A stretch of DNA of 64,000 nucleotides. It comes from TMP-24 sp046348855 (GTDB taxonomy: Bacteria > Pseudomonadota > Alphaproteobacteria > Rhodobacterales > Rhodobacteraceae). The stretch's first letter is position 1. Each line of letters begins with the position of its first letter. Position numbers and translations under genes: made by a program. The DNA lies in contig JAXMDK010000002.1 in the NCBI GenBank assembly GCA_046348855.1, forward strand, positions 62,001 to 126,000, written 5' to 3'. The notes below the pieces were generated by a model. The model saw nothing but the letters and a program-made list of their open reading frames with translations. It made no database searches and was not told the origin of the DNA. Shown here piece after piece: positions 18,177 to 26,196 of this stretch.

Positions 18177-19307
18177 ATGGACGACCGGACGGCAATCATC
18201 CTTGTCGCGGCGGGGCGCGGAACCCGCGCCGGCGGCGGCGAGCCGAAACAGTGGCGGATGCTGGGCGGCCGGCCGGTCGTGGCGCGGACGCTGGCGGCGT
18301 TCGAGGGGATGGGGCGGGTCTATCTGGTGGTTCACCCCGACGACATGAGCCGGGCGCTGGATCTGTCGGCGGGCCGCGCCGTGCTGGTGGCGGGCGGCGA
18401 CAGCCGGGCGGAGAGCGTCCTCAACGCTCTGGCCTGTCTCGAAGGGTCGGACGTGACCCGCGTGCTGATCCATGACGCGGCGCGGCCCTTGGTCAGCCGG
18501 GCCCTGATCGGGCGGGTGCTGGCGGCGCTGGAGACGCATGAGGGTGCGGCGCCGGCGCTGGCGGTGACCGACGCGCTGTGGGAAGGCGCGGCGGGCCGGG
18601 TGACGGGCACGCGGGCGCGCGACGGCCTCTATCGCGCCCAGACCCCGCAGGGTTTCCGCTTTCCGGCGATCCTTCAGGCCCACCGCGCCCATCCGGGCGG
18701 GGCCGCCGACGATGTCGAGGTGGCCTTGGCCGCCGGGCTTGACGTCGCCATCGTCGAGGGCGAGGAGGAGAACATCAAGCTTACCTGGCCCGGCGATTTC
18801 GCCCGCGCCGAAAGGATCATCGGCATGCAGGATGTGCGGCTGGGCAACGGTTACGACGTTCACGCCTTTTGCGAGGGCGACCATGTGACGCTCTGCGGGG
18901 TGAAGGTGCCGCACGGGCGCGGGCTTCTCGGCCATTCGGATGCCGATGTGGCCATGCACGCGCTGACCGACGCGATCTATGGCGCGCTGGCCGAAGGCGA
19001 CATCGGCCGGCATTTCCCGCCCTCGGACCCGCAATGGAAGGGGGCGGCGTCGGAGATCTTCCTGGCCCACGCCGCGGGCCTTGCGCAGGCGCGGGGCTAC
19101 CGGATCGCCAATGCCGACGTCACCATCGTCTGCGAACGGCCGAAGATCGGCCCCCATGCCGGGGCGATGCAGGCGGAACTGGCCCGCATCCTCGGGATCG
19201 AGGCCGGGCGGATCAGCGTCAAGGCGACCACCTCGGAACGGCTGGGCTTCACCGGCCGCGAGGAAGGGATCGCCGCGCTGGCCACGGCGACGCTGGTGGC
19301 GCCATGA
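18177..19307 (+). CDS. ispDF: Bifunctional IspD/IspF isoprenoid enzyme
   Basis: Two steps of the MEP isoprenoid pathway in one 376-residue chain. The N-terminal cytidylyltransferase (IspD, about 1-215) has ILVAAGRGTRAGGGEPKQW and HDAARPLVSRALI. The C-terminal MECDP synthase (IspF, about 219-376) has RLGNGYDVHAF with metal-binding Asp/His and LLGHSDADVAMHALTDAIYGA. Such fusions are usual in alphaproteobacteria. The start at 18177 gives the canonical MDDRTAIILVAAG; an earlier in-frame ATG at 18132 runs through a dispersed repeat and is rejected. pgpA begins in a 4-bp overlap. Confidence 0.96.
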   Translation: MDDRTAIILVAAGRGTRAGGGEPKQWRMLGGRPVVARTLAAFEGMGRVYLVVHPDDMSRALDLSAGRAVLVAGGDSRAESVLNALACLEGSDVTRVLIHDAARPLVSRALIGRVLAALETHEGAAPALAVTDALWEGAAGRVTGTRARDGLYRAQTPQGFRFPAILQAHRAHPGGAADDVEVALAAGLDVAIVEGEEENIKLTWPGDFARAERIIGMQDVRLGNGYDVHAFCEGDHVTLCGVKVPHGRGLLGHSDADVAMHALTDAIYGALAEGDIGRHFPPSDPQWKGAASEIFLAHAAGLAQARGYRIANADVTIVCERPKIGPHAGAMQAELARILGIEAGRISVKATTSERLGFTGREEGIAALATATLVAP

Positions 19308-19810
19308 GCCTCGCGCGGATGCTTTCGGTGTGGTTCGGCGCGGGGTTCCTGCGCCCGGCCCCCGGCACCTGGGGATCGCTGGTCGCGGTGTTGATGGGCT
19401 GGGCGATCGACCGCTATGCGGGCTTTCCGGCACTGGTGGCAGCGACCGGGCTGGTAACGGCGGCGGGCTTCTGGGCCTGCGGGCGCGAACTGGCGGGGCG
19501 GCCGGGCGCCGATCCGTCCGAGATCGTCATCGACGAGGTCGCGGGCCAGTGGCTGGCGCTGCTGTTTCCCGCCGCCGGCTTCTGGTGGCGGGGATGGGAG
19601 GGGTTCCTGCCCTGGCCGGCGCCGCTGGCTGCCTTCCTGTTCTTCCGGATCTTCGACATCTGGAAGCCCTGGCTGGTCGGGCGGGCCGACCGGCGCGGCG
19701 ATGCGGCGGGGGTGATGCTGGACGACTTGTGGGCCGGGCTCTTCGCCGGGGGTGCCGCGCTGGTCGCCGCGGCGCTGTATCATGTCGTCCTGCTGGGGCT
19801 GCTCAGGTGA
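19304..19810 (+). CDS. pgpA: Phosphatidylglycerophosphatase A
   Basis: An inner-membrane phosphatase that makes phosphatidylglycerol from its phosphate. It has 168 residues, with the PgpA signatures GAGFLRPAPGTWGS near residues 12-25, PSEIVIDEVAGQW, FRIFDIWKPW and DLWAGLFAG, and several hydrophobic segments. The ATG overlaps the ispDF stop by 4 bp and the GTG start of the next gene overlaps its own stop, so the run is translationally coupled. Confidence 0.94.
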   Translation: MSLARMLSVWFGAGFLRPAPGTWGSLVAVLMGWAIDRYAGFPALVAATGLVTAAGFWACGRELAGRPGADPSEIVIDEVAGQWLALLFPAAGFWWRGWEGFLPWPAPLAAFLFFRIFDIWKPWLVGRADRRGDAAGVMLDDLWAGLFAGGAALVAAALYHVVLLGLLR

Positions 19811-20283
19811 TCCGCCCCGCCGCCCGTGCGCTGCTGGACCGGGCCAACGCCGCCGGCGCGCTGATCGCCACCGCCGAAAGCTGCACCGGCGGACTGGTGG
19901 CGGGCGCGATCACCGATGTCGCCGGGTCGTCGGCGATCTTCGAGTGCGGGTTCGTCACCTACTCCAACGCCGCCAAGCAGGCGATGCTGGGGGTGGCGGC
20001 GGAAACGCTGGCCGCCCACGGCGCGGTCAGCGAAGAAGTGGCGCGCGAGATGGCCGAAGGCGCGCTGGCGCGGTCGGTCGCGACGCTGGCGGTGGCGACG
20101 ACCGGGATCGCCGGGCCGGGCGGGTCGGAGTTCAAGCCCGAGGGCCGGGTCTGTTTCGCGCTGGCGGCGCGGGGGCGCCCGACCCGAACTGAAACCGTCG
20201 AGTTCGGCGCCATCGGCCGCGACGCGGTCCGCCAGGCGACGGTGGATCATGCGCTCGGGCTACTTCTTGCCGCACTTGGCTGA
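19807..20283 (+). CDS. pncC: CinA C-terminal family nicotinamide-nucleotide amidase
   Basis: Deamidates nicotinamide mononucleotide for NAD recycling; the stand-alone form corresponds to the C-terminal domain of CinA. It has 158 residues with TAESCTGGLVAGAITDVAGSS near the N-terminus (catalytic Ser in AESCTGG), FVTYSNAAKQAMLGV and TTGIAGPGG. The start is GTG at 19807, overlapping the pgpA stop. It is commonly found next to pgpA in this bacterial group. Confidence 0.93.
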   Translation: MIRPAARALLDRANAAGALIATAESCTGGLVAGAITDVAGSSAIFECGFVTYSNAAKQAMLGVAAETLAAHGAVSEEVAREMAEGALARSVATLAVATTGIAGPGGSEFKPEGRVCFALAARGRPTRTETVEFGAIGRDAVRQATVDHALGLLLAALG

Positions 20284-20352
20284 CCGGACCCGGCCTTGCA
20301 GGTGCCGGTGGGCCGGCATACATTCACGCCGAGACCAGGAAAAGGACGCGCC

Positions 20353-20595
20353 ATGCCGATGGAAGCCCAGGATATCGAACATCTCATCCGGGCTGCGTTC
20401 CCGAAGGCCAGGATCACCATCACCGACCTGGCCGGCGATGGGAATCACTGGGCGGCCGAGGTCATCGACGAAAGCTTTCGCGGGCAGAACCGCGTCCAGC
20501 AGCAACGCGCGGTCTATGCCGCGCTGAAGGAAAAGATGGCGGGGGCGCATGGCGAACTGCATGCGCTGGCCCTGACCACCAAGGCACCGGAGTGA
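20353..20595 (+). CDS. BolA/IbaG family protein
   Basis: An 80-residue BolA-fold protein (MPMEAQDIEHLIRAAFPKARITITDLAGDGNHWAAEVIDESFRGQNRVQQQRAVYAAL). It carries the conserved FRG.NRVQQ.R.VY.AL helix-loop. BolA proteins pair with CGFS monothiol glutaredoxins, sharing a [2Fe-2S] cluster. The grxD gene starts 4 bp downstream, which supports that pairing. The start at 20353 is favoured; a second ATG two codons later (20359) is possible. Confidence 0.93.
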   Translation: MPMEAQDIEHLIRAAFPKARITITDLAGDGNHWAAEVIDESFRGQNRVQQQRAVYAALKEKMAGAHGELHALALTTKAPE

Positions 20596-20599
20596 AAGA

Positions 20600-20962
20600 A
20601 TGACCGACGCAATCGACCAGATCCGCGAAACCGTGACCAAGAACGACGTGGTCCTCTACATGAAGGGCACCAAGGCGATGCCGCAATGCGGCTTCTCCAG
20701 CCGGGTGGCCGGGGTGCTGAACTTCATGGGCGTCGACTATGTCGACGTGGACGTGCTGGCCGACGCCGGCATCCGCCAGGGGATCAAGGACTTTTCCGAA
20801 TGGCCGACGATCCCGCAGCTTTACGTCAAGGGCGAGTTCGTCGGCGGCTGCGACATCGTGACCGAGATGACGCTGTCGGGCGAGCTGGACCAGCTGTTCG
20901 ACGCCAAGGGCGTGGCCTACAACAAGGAAGCCGCCGACAAGATCCGCGAAGCCAACGCCTGA
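20600..20962 (+). CDS. grxD: Monothiol glutaredoxin, Grx4 type
   Basis: A 120-residue CGFS glutaredoxin that carries and delivers [2Fe-2S] clusters. MKGTKAMPQCGFSSRVAGVLNFMGVDY contains the active CGFS motif at residues 30-33. WPTIPQLYVKGEFVGGCDIVTEM contains the glutathione-binding cis-Pro and GG-CD elements. Coupled to the upstream BolA-family gene. A strong inverted repeat follows its stop. Confidence 0.95.
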   Translation: MTDAIDQIRETVTKNDVVLYMKGTKAMPQCGFSSRVAGVLNFMGVDYVDVDVLADAGIRQGIKDFSEWPTIPQLYVKGEFVGGCDIVTEMTLSGELDQLFDAKGVAYNKEAADKIREANA

Positions 20963-20990
20963 GCGGGCGGCAAGGTCCGAGCTTGTGGCA

Positions 20991-21010
20991 GGCCGGGCGC
21001 GCGCCCGGCC
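20991..21010. terminator. Inverted repeat after grxD (bidirectional)
   Basis: GGCCGGGCGC followed directly by GCGCCCGGCC is a perfect 10-bp self-complementary block, with a weak T-rich stretch (TGAATCTTAT) after it. It sits between the convergent grxD and aldo/keto reductase genes. Confidence 0.6.
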
Positions 21011-21016
21011 TGAATC

Positions 21017-22017
21017 TTATCCCCAATCCTCGCTTTCAAAGGCGAGCGCGTCGATCTGCTTCAACTCCTCGGTCGTGAACCGCAGGTTGGCCAGCGCGCC
21101 GACGCCCTGTCCACGATCTGTTCAGGCCGGCTGGCGCCGACGATGGCCGAGGTCATGCGCGGTCGCGCAGCGCAAGGCAATGGCCATCTGCGCGAGACTC
21201 TGCCCCCGCCCCGCGGCCAGGTCGTTCAGGCGCGCAACCGCCGCACGGCGTCGTCGTTCAGGATGTCGGCGGCCAGCTTGCCCGAGGCGGCGCGGCTGCC
21301 CGGTGGGATGCCCTTGAGATATTTCGACGACAGCAGCCCCTGCGCCAGCGGCGAAAAGGCGATGCAGCCCATGCCTTCGGTTTCCAGCCGGTCGAGCAGC
21401 CGGTCCTTCTCGGTCCAGCGGCCAAGAATCGAATAGCGCGGCTGGTGGATCAGGCAGGGCGTGCCGAGATCGCGCAGGATCGCGGCGGCGCGAGCGGTCT
21501 GTTCTGACGTATAGCTGGAAATCCCGACATAGAGCGCCTTGCCGGCCCGCACGATGGCGTCGAGCGCACCCATCGTTTCTTCCAGCGGCGTGTCGGGGTC
21601 GAAACGGTGGGAATAGAAAATGTCGACATAGTCTAGGCCCATCCGCTTCAGGCTCTGGTCGCACGAGGCAATCAGGTACTTGCGGCTGCCCATGATCCCG
21701 TAAGGCCCGTCCCACATGTGATAGCCGGCCTTGGACGAGATCACGAGCTCGTCGCGCAACCCGGCGAAATCGGTCTTCAGGATGCGTCCGAAGGCTTCTT
21801 CCGCCGAACCCGGAGGTGGGCCGTAGTTGTTGGCTAGGTCGAAGTGGGTGATGCCGAGGTCGAAGGCGGTCCGGCACATGGCGCGGGCAGTCTCATGGAC
21901 GGCATCGCCGCCGAAATTGTGCCACAGGCCCAGCGACAGGGCCGGCAGCCTCAGGCCCGACCGTCCGGTCCGCCGATAGGTCATCGCGTCATAGCGCGCG
22001 GGGTTCGCTGCATACAT
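21017..22017 (-). pseudogene. Aldo/keto reductase (YghZ/Mgr-like), broken by about three frame changes
   Basis: The sequence closely follows the YghZ L-glyceraldehyde 3-phosphate reductase pattern: YAANPARYDAMTYRRTGRSG, LPALSLGLWHNFG, FDLANNYGPPPGSAEEAFGRIL, SSKAGYHMWDGPYG, DIFYSHRFDPDTPLEETM and CIAFSPLAQGLLSSKYLKG. After RRLRA the frame changes near 21235 (LNDLAAGRGQSLAQMAIAL), again near 21160 (MTSAIVGASRPEQIVD) and near 21112 (GVGALANLRFTTEELKQID), ending DWG at TAA 21019-21017. The pieces make one protein of about 333 residues. The ATG is 4 bp after the ilvD stop. See the finding on the local frame-break cluster. Confidence 0.82.
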
Positions 22018-22021
22018 GGGC

Positions 22022-23856
22022 TCACACCTCCGGCAGCTTGCGCACCGCGCCGGTGGCGGCGGAGGTCGCAAACAGCCCGTAGGCCTTCAGCGCCGTCGAC
22101 ACCTTGCGCGGCCGGTCCTTGGCGGGTTTCCAGCCCTTTTCGTCCTGGGCCTTGCGCCGCCGGGCAAGCTCTGCCTCCGGCACGGCCAGCACGATGCTGC
22201 GGGCGGGAATGTCGATCTCGATCCGGTCGCCTTCCTCGACCAGCCCGATCAGGCCGCCCGAAGCGGCCTCGGGGCTGACATGGCCGATGGAAAGGCCCGA
22301 GGTGCCGCCGGAAAACCGTCCGTCGGTGATGAGCGCGCAGGCCTTCCCGAGCCCTTTCGACTTCAGGTAGCTGGTCGGGTAGAGCATTTCCTGCATCCCC
22401 GGCCCACCCTTCGGCCCCTCATAGCGGATCACCACCACGTCGCCGGCCTTGATCTTGTTCGACAGGATCGCCTCGACCGCGGCATTCTGCGACTCGAAGA
22501 CCCGCGCCGGACCGGAAAAGATCAGGATCGATTCGTCCACCCCGGCAGTCTTGACGATGCAGCCCTCGGGCGCGAGGTTGCCGGCCAGCACCGCGAGCCC
22601 GCCATCCTTGGAAAAGGGCGTGGCGGCCGACCGGATCACGCCCTTTTCGCGGTCGAGATCCAGCGCGTCCCAGCGGCGCGACTGGCTGAAGGCGATCTGG
22701 GTGCGCACGCCGCCCGGTGCGAAGTCGCAGGTAGAACTGGCGGACCAGATCTGGTGTTGCGGCTGATGTCCCTGGTCGATGGCCGCGCCGATCGAGCGGG
22801 CGTGCACCGTCGGCACCTCGCGGTTGATGAGGCCGGCGGCGTCGAGCTGGCCGAGGATCGCCATGATGCCGCCGGCGCGGTGGTTCGTCCTCCATGTGCA
22901 CGTCCTGCTTGGCGGGCGCCACCTTGCACAGGACCAGCACCCGGCGCGACGGCCAGTCGATGTCGTCCATGGTGAAGTCGACGTCGCCTTCATGGGCGGT
23001 GGCGAGGATGTGCAGGACGGTGTTGGTCGATCCGCCCATGGCAATGTCGAGCGTCATGGCGTTCTCGAACGCCTTGGTGGCGACGTTGCGCGGCCGAGGA
23101 TGCTGCGCTCTCCTGCCGTAATAGCGCCGCGGCAAGGTCGACGTAGGTGGCCGGCCTCGACGAACAGCCGCTTGCGGTCGGAATGGGTGGCGAGCGTCGA
23201 GCCGTTGCCGGGCAGCGACAGGCCAAGCGCCTCGGTCAGGCAATTCATCGAATTGGCGGTGAACATGCCCGAGCACGACCCGCAGGTCGGGCAGGCGTTC
23301 TGTTCGATCTTGGCCACTTCCTCGTCGCTGACCGCGTCGTCGGCAGCCGCCACCATGGCGTCGGCCAGGTCGAGCGCCACTTCCTTGCCTTGCAGGACGA
23401 CCTTGCCCGCCTCCATCGGCCCGCCCAGAGACGAACACCACCGGGATGTTCAGCCGCATCGCCGCCATCAGCATGCCGGGGGTGATCTTCGCGCAGTTGG
23501 AGATGCAGACCATCGCGTCGGCGCAATGGGCGTTGACCATGTATTCGACAAGGTCGGCGATCAGCTCGCGCGACGGCAACGAATGACATCCCGTCATGGC
23601 CCATCGCGATGCCGTCATCGACGGCGATGGTGTTGAATTCCTTGGCGACGCCGCCCGCCGCCTCGACCTCGCGCGCGACCAGCTGGCCCAGGTCCTTCAG
23701 GTGGACGTGGCCGGGCACGAACTGGGTGAACGAATTGACGATGGCGATGATCGGCTTGCCGAAATCGCTGTCCTTCATGCCGGTCGCGCGCCACAGGCCG
23801 CGCGCGCCGGCCATGTTGCGGCCGTGGGTCGAAGTGCGGGAACGATAGGCGGGCAT
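22022..23856 (-). pseudogene. ilvD: Dihydroxy-acid dehydratase, broken by about eight frame changes
   Basis: Encodes the Fe-S dehydratase of valine, leucine and isoleucine synthesis. Recognisable pieces in order: MPAYRSRTSTHGRNMAGARGLWRATGMKDSDFGKPIIAI, VDDGIAMGHDGM, SRELIADLVEYMVNAHCADAMVCISNC, ACPTCGSCSGMFTANSMNCLTEALGLSLPGNG, FENAMTLDIAMGGSTNTVLHIL, HRAGGIMAILGQL, FAPGGVRTQIAFSQ and YEGPKGGPGMQEMLYPTSYLKSKGLGKACALITDGRFSGGTSGLSIGH. Homology changes frame near 23586, 23425, 23150, 23135, 22885, 22783, 22765 and 22730. The order, the cluster cysteines and the length (about 610 residues) are kept. No other ilvD is in the window. Sequence error or recent decay is discussed in the findings. Confidence 0.85.
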
Positions 23857-23942
23857 GGCGGAATCCTGACTGCAAGAACGGGGTCGCCGGCCAAGATAGC
23901 CCCCCGGCAGGCCGAGTAAAAGGCCAAATGGCCGGCCCGCCC

Positions 23943-24425
23943 TCAGCCCCGGCCCGCGCCCCGCGCAGCCCGCACCAGCCGGTATTCGTGCCAGATCAGC
24001 CAGATCACCACCAGATCGAACAGCGTCAGCAGGATCAGCCCGAAGCTGTGCGTGTAGGAATAGCGGTAAAGCTGATAGAGGATGAACAGCCCCATCGCCC
24101 CCAGTGCCGCCGGATAGGCCCAGAGCCGCCCGCTCAGCAGCCCCGCCACCAGTGCCAGCTTCACGACCCCGTGGCTGAGCAGGTAGAAGGCGTAGAAATG
24201 CTGGGTGCCGACCGAAAAGGTCTGGGCGAAATGCAATAGCGCATTGGCGATCAGGTCGCCATGATCCTCGATCAGCTCGTCCTGGGTCACGAGCTTGGCC
24301 AGATCGACGATGGTCTGGGTGCCGACCAGCGCCAGCATCAGCCCGCTGACGCATTCGATCAGCGCATGCGCCCCCTTCATCAGGATGCCGATTTCGAATA
24401 GCTGATGTACGCGGCGTTCGTTCAT
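23943..24425 (-). CDS. DUF2127-type small membrane protein
   Basis: A 160-residue protein with about four hydrophobic segments (GAHALIECVSGLMLALVG; FYAFYLLSHGVVKLALVAGLLSG; WAYPAALGAMGLFILYQLYRY; FGLILLTLFDLVVIWLIWHEYRLV). The pattern of an N-terminal LFEIGILMKG...L.E..SG and HGVVKL fits the DUF2127 family, whose function is unknown. It is divergent from the PAP2 phosphatase with only 39 bp between starts, so the two may share regulation. A role at the membrane is all that can be inferred. Confidence 0.8.
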   Translation of the reverse strand: MNERRVHQLFEIGILMKGAHALIECVSGLMLALVGTQTIVDLAKLVTQDELIEDHGDLIANALLHFAQTFSVGTQHFYAFYLLSHGVVKLALVAGLLSGRLWAYPAALGAMGLFILYQLYRYSYTHSFGLILLTLFDLVVIWLIWHEYRLVRAARGAGRG

Positions 24426-24464
24426 GGCAGGGGTCGCGGCCTGTCGTCACTTGTCCAGCGGGAT

Positions 24465-25013
24465 ATGAAAATGGATCAGGCGATAACGCAATGGCTCAAT
24501 TCCCCTGCCGGGCACAGCCCGGTGGCGGACGCGCTGATGCTGGCCGCGACCTGGGCGGGGGTTCCGGTCATGATCGGGTTCGTGGCGCTGCAATGGTGGG
24601 CGCGGACGGGCCGGAGCCATGTGCGCCATGCCTGCGTCGCGGCCGGCCTGTCGTTCCTGCTTGGCGAGGGGCTGAACCAGCTGATCCTGCTGTTCGTCCA
24701 CCGCCCGCGCCCCTATGCCGAAGGGATCAGCCACCTGATCATCGCGCCCAGCCCCGACTGGTCGTTCCCGTCCGACCATGCCACCGCCGCCGTGGCGATA
24801 TTCGCCGCCTTCGTGCTGGCGCGGCAGGGCTGGCGCAGTTGGGTGGTCGGGGCGCTTGCGCTCCTCGTCTGCCTGTCGCGGGTCTATGTCGGCACGCATT
24901 ACGTGTCGGACGTTCTCGGCGGCGGCCTGACCGGCCTCGCAGCCGCGGTCCTCGTCCGCTGGGGCTACCGGGAGGGGACAAGGCTGGACCGGATGGTGAC
25001 CGGCATCCTCTGA
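24465..25013 (+). CDS. PAP2-family phosphatase (undecaprenyl-PP phosphatase-like)
   Basis: A 182-residue membrane phosphatase of the type-2 phosphatidic acid phosphatase superfamily. Motifs: HRPRPYAEG (C1), FPSDHATAA with the catalytic His (C2) and SRVYVGTHYVSDVLGG (C3), which lie among hydrophobic segments (MIGFVALQWW; FLLGEGLNQLILLF; WVVGALALLVCLSR; LTGLAAAVLVRWG). The C1 motif lacks the usual upstream Lys. Size and motifs resemble BcrC, which recycles undecaprenyl pyrophosphate for cell-wall synthesis; other lipid phosphates are possible. The start is ATG 24465 or 24471. Confidence 0.85.
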   Translation: MKMDQAITQWLNSPAGHSPVADALMLAATWAGVPVMIGFVALQWWARTGRSHVRHACVAAGLSFLLGEGLNQLILLFVHRPRPYAEGISHLIIAPSPDWSFPSDHATAAVAIFAAFVLARQGWRSWVVGALALLVCLSRVYVGTHYVSDVLGGGLTGLAAAVLVRWGYREGTRLDRMVTGIL

Positions 25014-25120
25014 CGCCGGCCACCGTCTGGATCGCAGGCGGATCAATCTCGGACTCGGCAACGGCGCCTGAGCGCAAGGCCATCGACTCGCGCGGCATGC
25101 GACCGGCTTCAACTGGCCCC

Positions 25121-25143
25121 GGCCGTGCTCCCAGAGCACGGCC
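25121..25143. repeat. Perfect inverted repeat, 10-bp arms
   Basis: GGCCGTGCTC, a CCA loop, then GAGCACGGCC. First of the hairpin series after the PAP2 gene. It could terminate transcription although no T-run follows. Confidence 0.65.
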
Positions 25144-25154
25144 AGCCCCTCCCA

Positions 25155-25173
25155 GCCGCGCCGCGGGCGCGGC
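25155..25173. repeat. Inverted repeat, 7-bp arms
   Basis: GCCGCGC and GCGCGGC flank a CGCGG loop. Second element of the hairpin series. Confidence 0.5.
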
Positions 25174-25182
25174 GTTCTTCGG

Positions 25183-25207
25183 GGAAACGCGCCACCGGCG
25201 CGTTTCC
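25183..25207. repeat. Perfect inverted repeat, 11-bp arms
   Basis: GGAAACGCGCC, an ACC loop, then GGCGCGTTTCC. Its core is repeated at 25338-25356. Confidence 0.65.
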
Positions 25208-25233
25208 GATCCCTCATCACCCCTCCGGGTGGC

Positions 25234-25248
25234 GGGGGCTTCGCCCCC
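25234..25248. repeat. Inverted repeat GGGGGC-TTC-GCCCCC
   Basis: A 6-bp GC stem with a TTC loop; outer bases GGT/ACC extend it imperfectly. Fourth element of the series. Confidence 0.55.
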
Positions 25249-25298
25249 ACCGGGCGGGCGCTGTCCGTGCACGAACGTTGGCGGCGGCTGAACCCCCC

Positions 25299-25326
25299 TT
25301 GGCCTGCGCGCTTGCGCTCCGGCCAA
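25299..25326. repeat. Nested inverted repeat TTGGCC...GGCCAA
   Basis: Outer arms TTGGCC/GGCCAA enclose an inner GCGC-TT-GCGC. Fifth element of the series. Confidence 0.5.
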
Positions 25327-25337
25327 CTGGACCGCGT

Positions 25338-25356
25338 GACGCGCCACCGGCGCGTC
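25338..25356. repeat. Perfect inverted repeat, 8-bp arms, copy of the 25183 core
   Basis: GACGCGCC, an ACC loop, then GGCGCGTC. It shares CGCGCCACCGGCGCGT with the element at 25183-25207 and is the last hairpin before the ABC operon end. Confidence 0.6.
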
Positions 25357-25419
25357 CCATGATCGGTCCGGGCAGTGAAGACCAACCTGCTTCAAATAGA
25401 CGTGGTCTTGCCCGGCCCC

Positions 25420-26196
25420 TCAGGCCGTCCGCGTCGGCAGGCGGCTTTCCAGCCAGCGGAAGAACAGGACGATGATCCCGGCGAAGGTCATGTAGACCAC
25501 GGCGAGCAGCAGCAGCGGCTCGTAGGTGATCAGCGTTTCCTTGCCGACCCGCCCGGCGACCGCATAGATATCGACGACCGTGATCGTCGCCACCAGCGGC
25601 GTCGACTTCATCTGCAGCACCGTCTCGCCACCGATGGTCGGCAAGGCCCGGTGCAGCGCCTGCGGCAGCCATATCCGCCGGAAGGCGGTGAAGCGCGGCA
25701 TGCCCATCGCCTTGGCGGCCTCGAGCTGGCCATGGGCCACGCCCTTGAAGGCGCCGCGCATCACCTCGCCCTCATAACCCGCGACGCTCATCGTCAGCGA
25801 CAGGATGGCGTAGGGCCAGGCCTGACGCAGGATCGGCCAAAGGAAGCTTTGCCGCAGGCCGGGGATCAGCGGGAACAGCGACCCGATCCCGAAATACAGC
25901 AGCCACAGCTGCAGCAGCAGGGGGGTTCCGCGGATGATCGTGCAATAGACTTTGGCCGGCCACGCCAGCCACGCCGGCCCCGCCGCCTGCGCCAGCCCGA
26001 GCGCGATGGCGAAGACCATGCCAAGCGCCATGGTCAGGATCGTCAGCCAGATCGTCGTCCAGACGCCGAACTCGATCAGCGGCAGGTATTTCGGCACCCA
26101 AGTCCAGTTCAGGAACCACAGGCAACTGCCGACGATGGCCAGCGCCACCAGCGCCATGATCTTGCGGTGGGTCGGCCGGAAGAATTCGCCCATCAT
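25420..26196 (-). CDS. Amino acid ABC transporter permease (HisM-like)
   Basis: A 258-residue inner-membrane permease of a polar amino acid importer. Hydrophobic segments include IMALVALAIVGSCLWFL, FGVWTTIWLTILTMALGMVFAIALGLA and LLLLAVVYMTFAGIIVLFFRW. The coupling loop AYEGEVMRGAFKGVAHGQLEAAKAMGM-type sequence (here GYEGEVMRGAFKGVAHGQLEAAKAMGM) contacts the ATPase. The ATG at 26196 overlaps the stop of the upstream permease by 4 bp. Neighbouring binding protein and catabolic genes point to arginine or related basic amino acids. Confidence 0.93.
   Translation of the reverse strand: MMGEFFRPTHRKIMALVALAIVGSCLWFLNWTWVPKYLPLIEFGVWTTIWLTILTMALGMVFAIALGLAQAAGPAWLAWPAKVYCTIIRGTPLLLQLWLLYFGIGSLFPLIPGLRQSFLWPILRQAWPYAILSLTMSVAGYEGEVMRGAFKGVAHGQLEAAKAMGMPRFTAFRRIWLPQALHRALPTIGGETVLQMKSTPLVATITVVDIYAVAGRVGKETLITYEPLLLLAVVYMTFAGIIVLFFRWLESRLPTRTA

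Larger units (their letters stand above)
25014..25419. other. Non-coding interval of about 400 bp rich in hairpins
   Basis: No convincing gene on either strand. The interval separates the convergent PAP2 and ABC permease genes. Between 25121 and 25356 it holds six inverted repeats, listed separately. The loop-and-stem block CGCGCC-ACC-GGCGCG occurs twice. Confidence 0.6.

Noticed and set aside
25121..25356. Possible CRISPR-like array
   Set aside because: The repeats are different hairpins of unequal length with irregular spacing and no common unit; no cas gene is near.
25014..25419. Possible tRNA or small open frames in the non-coding interval
   Set aside because: No cloverleaf with a TTC-arm could be built, and the open frames are low-complexity and overlap the hairpins.
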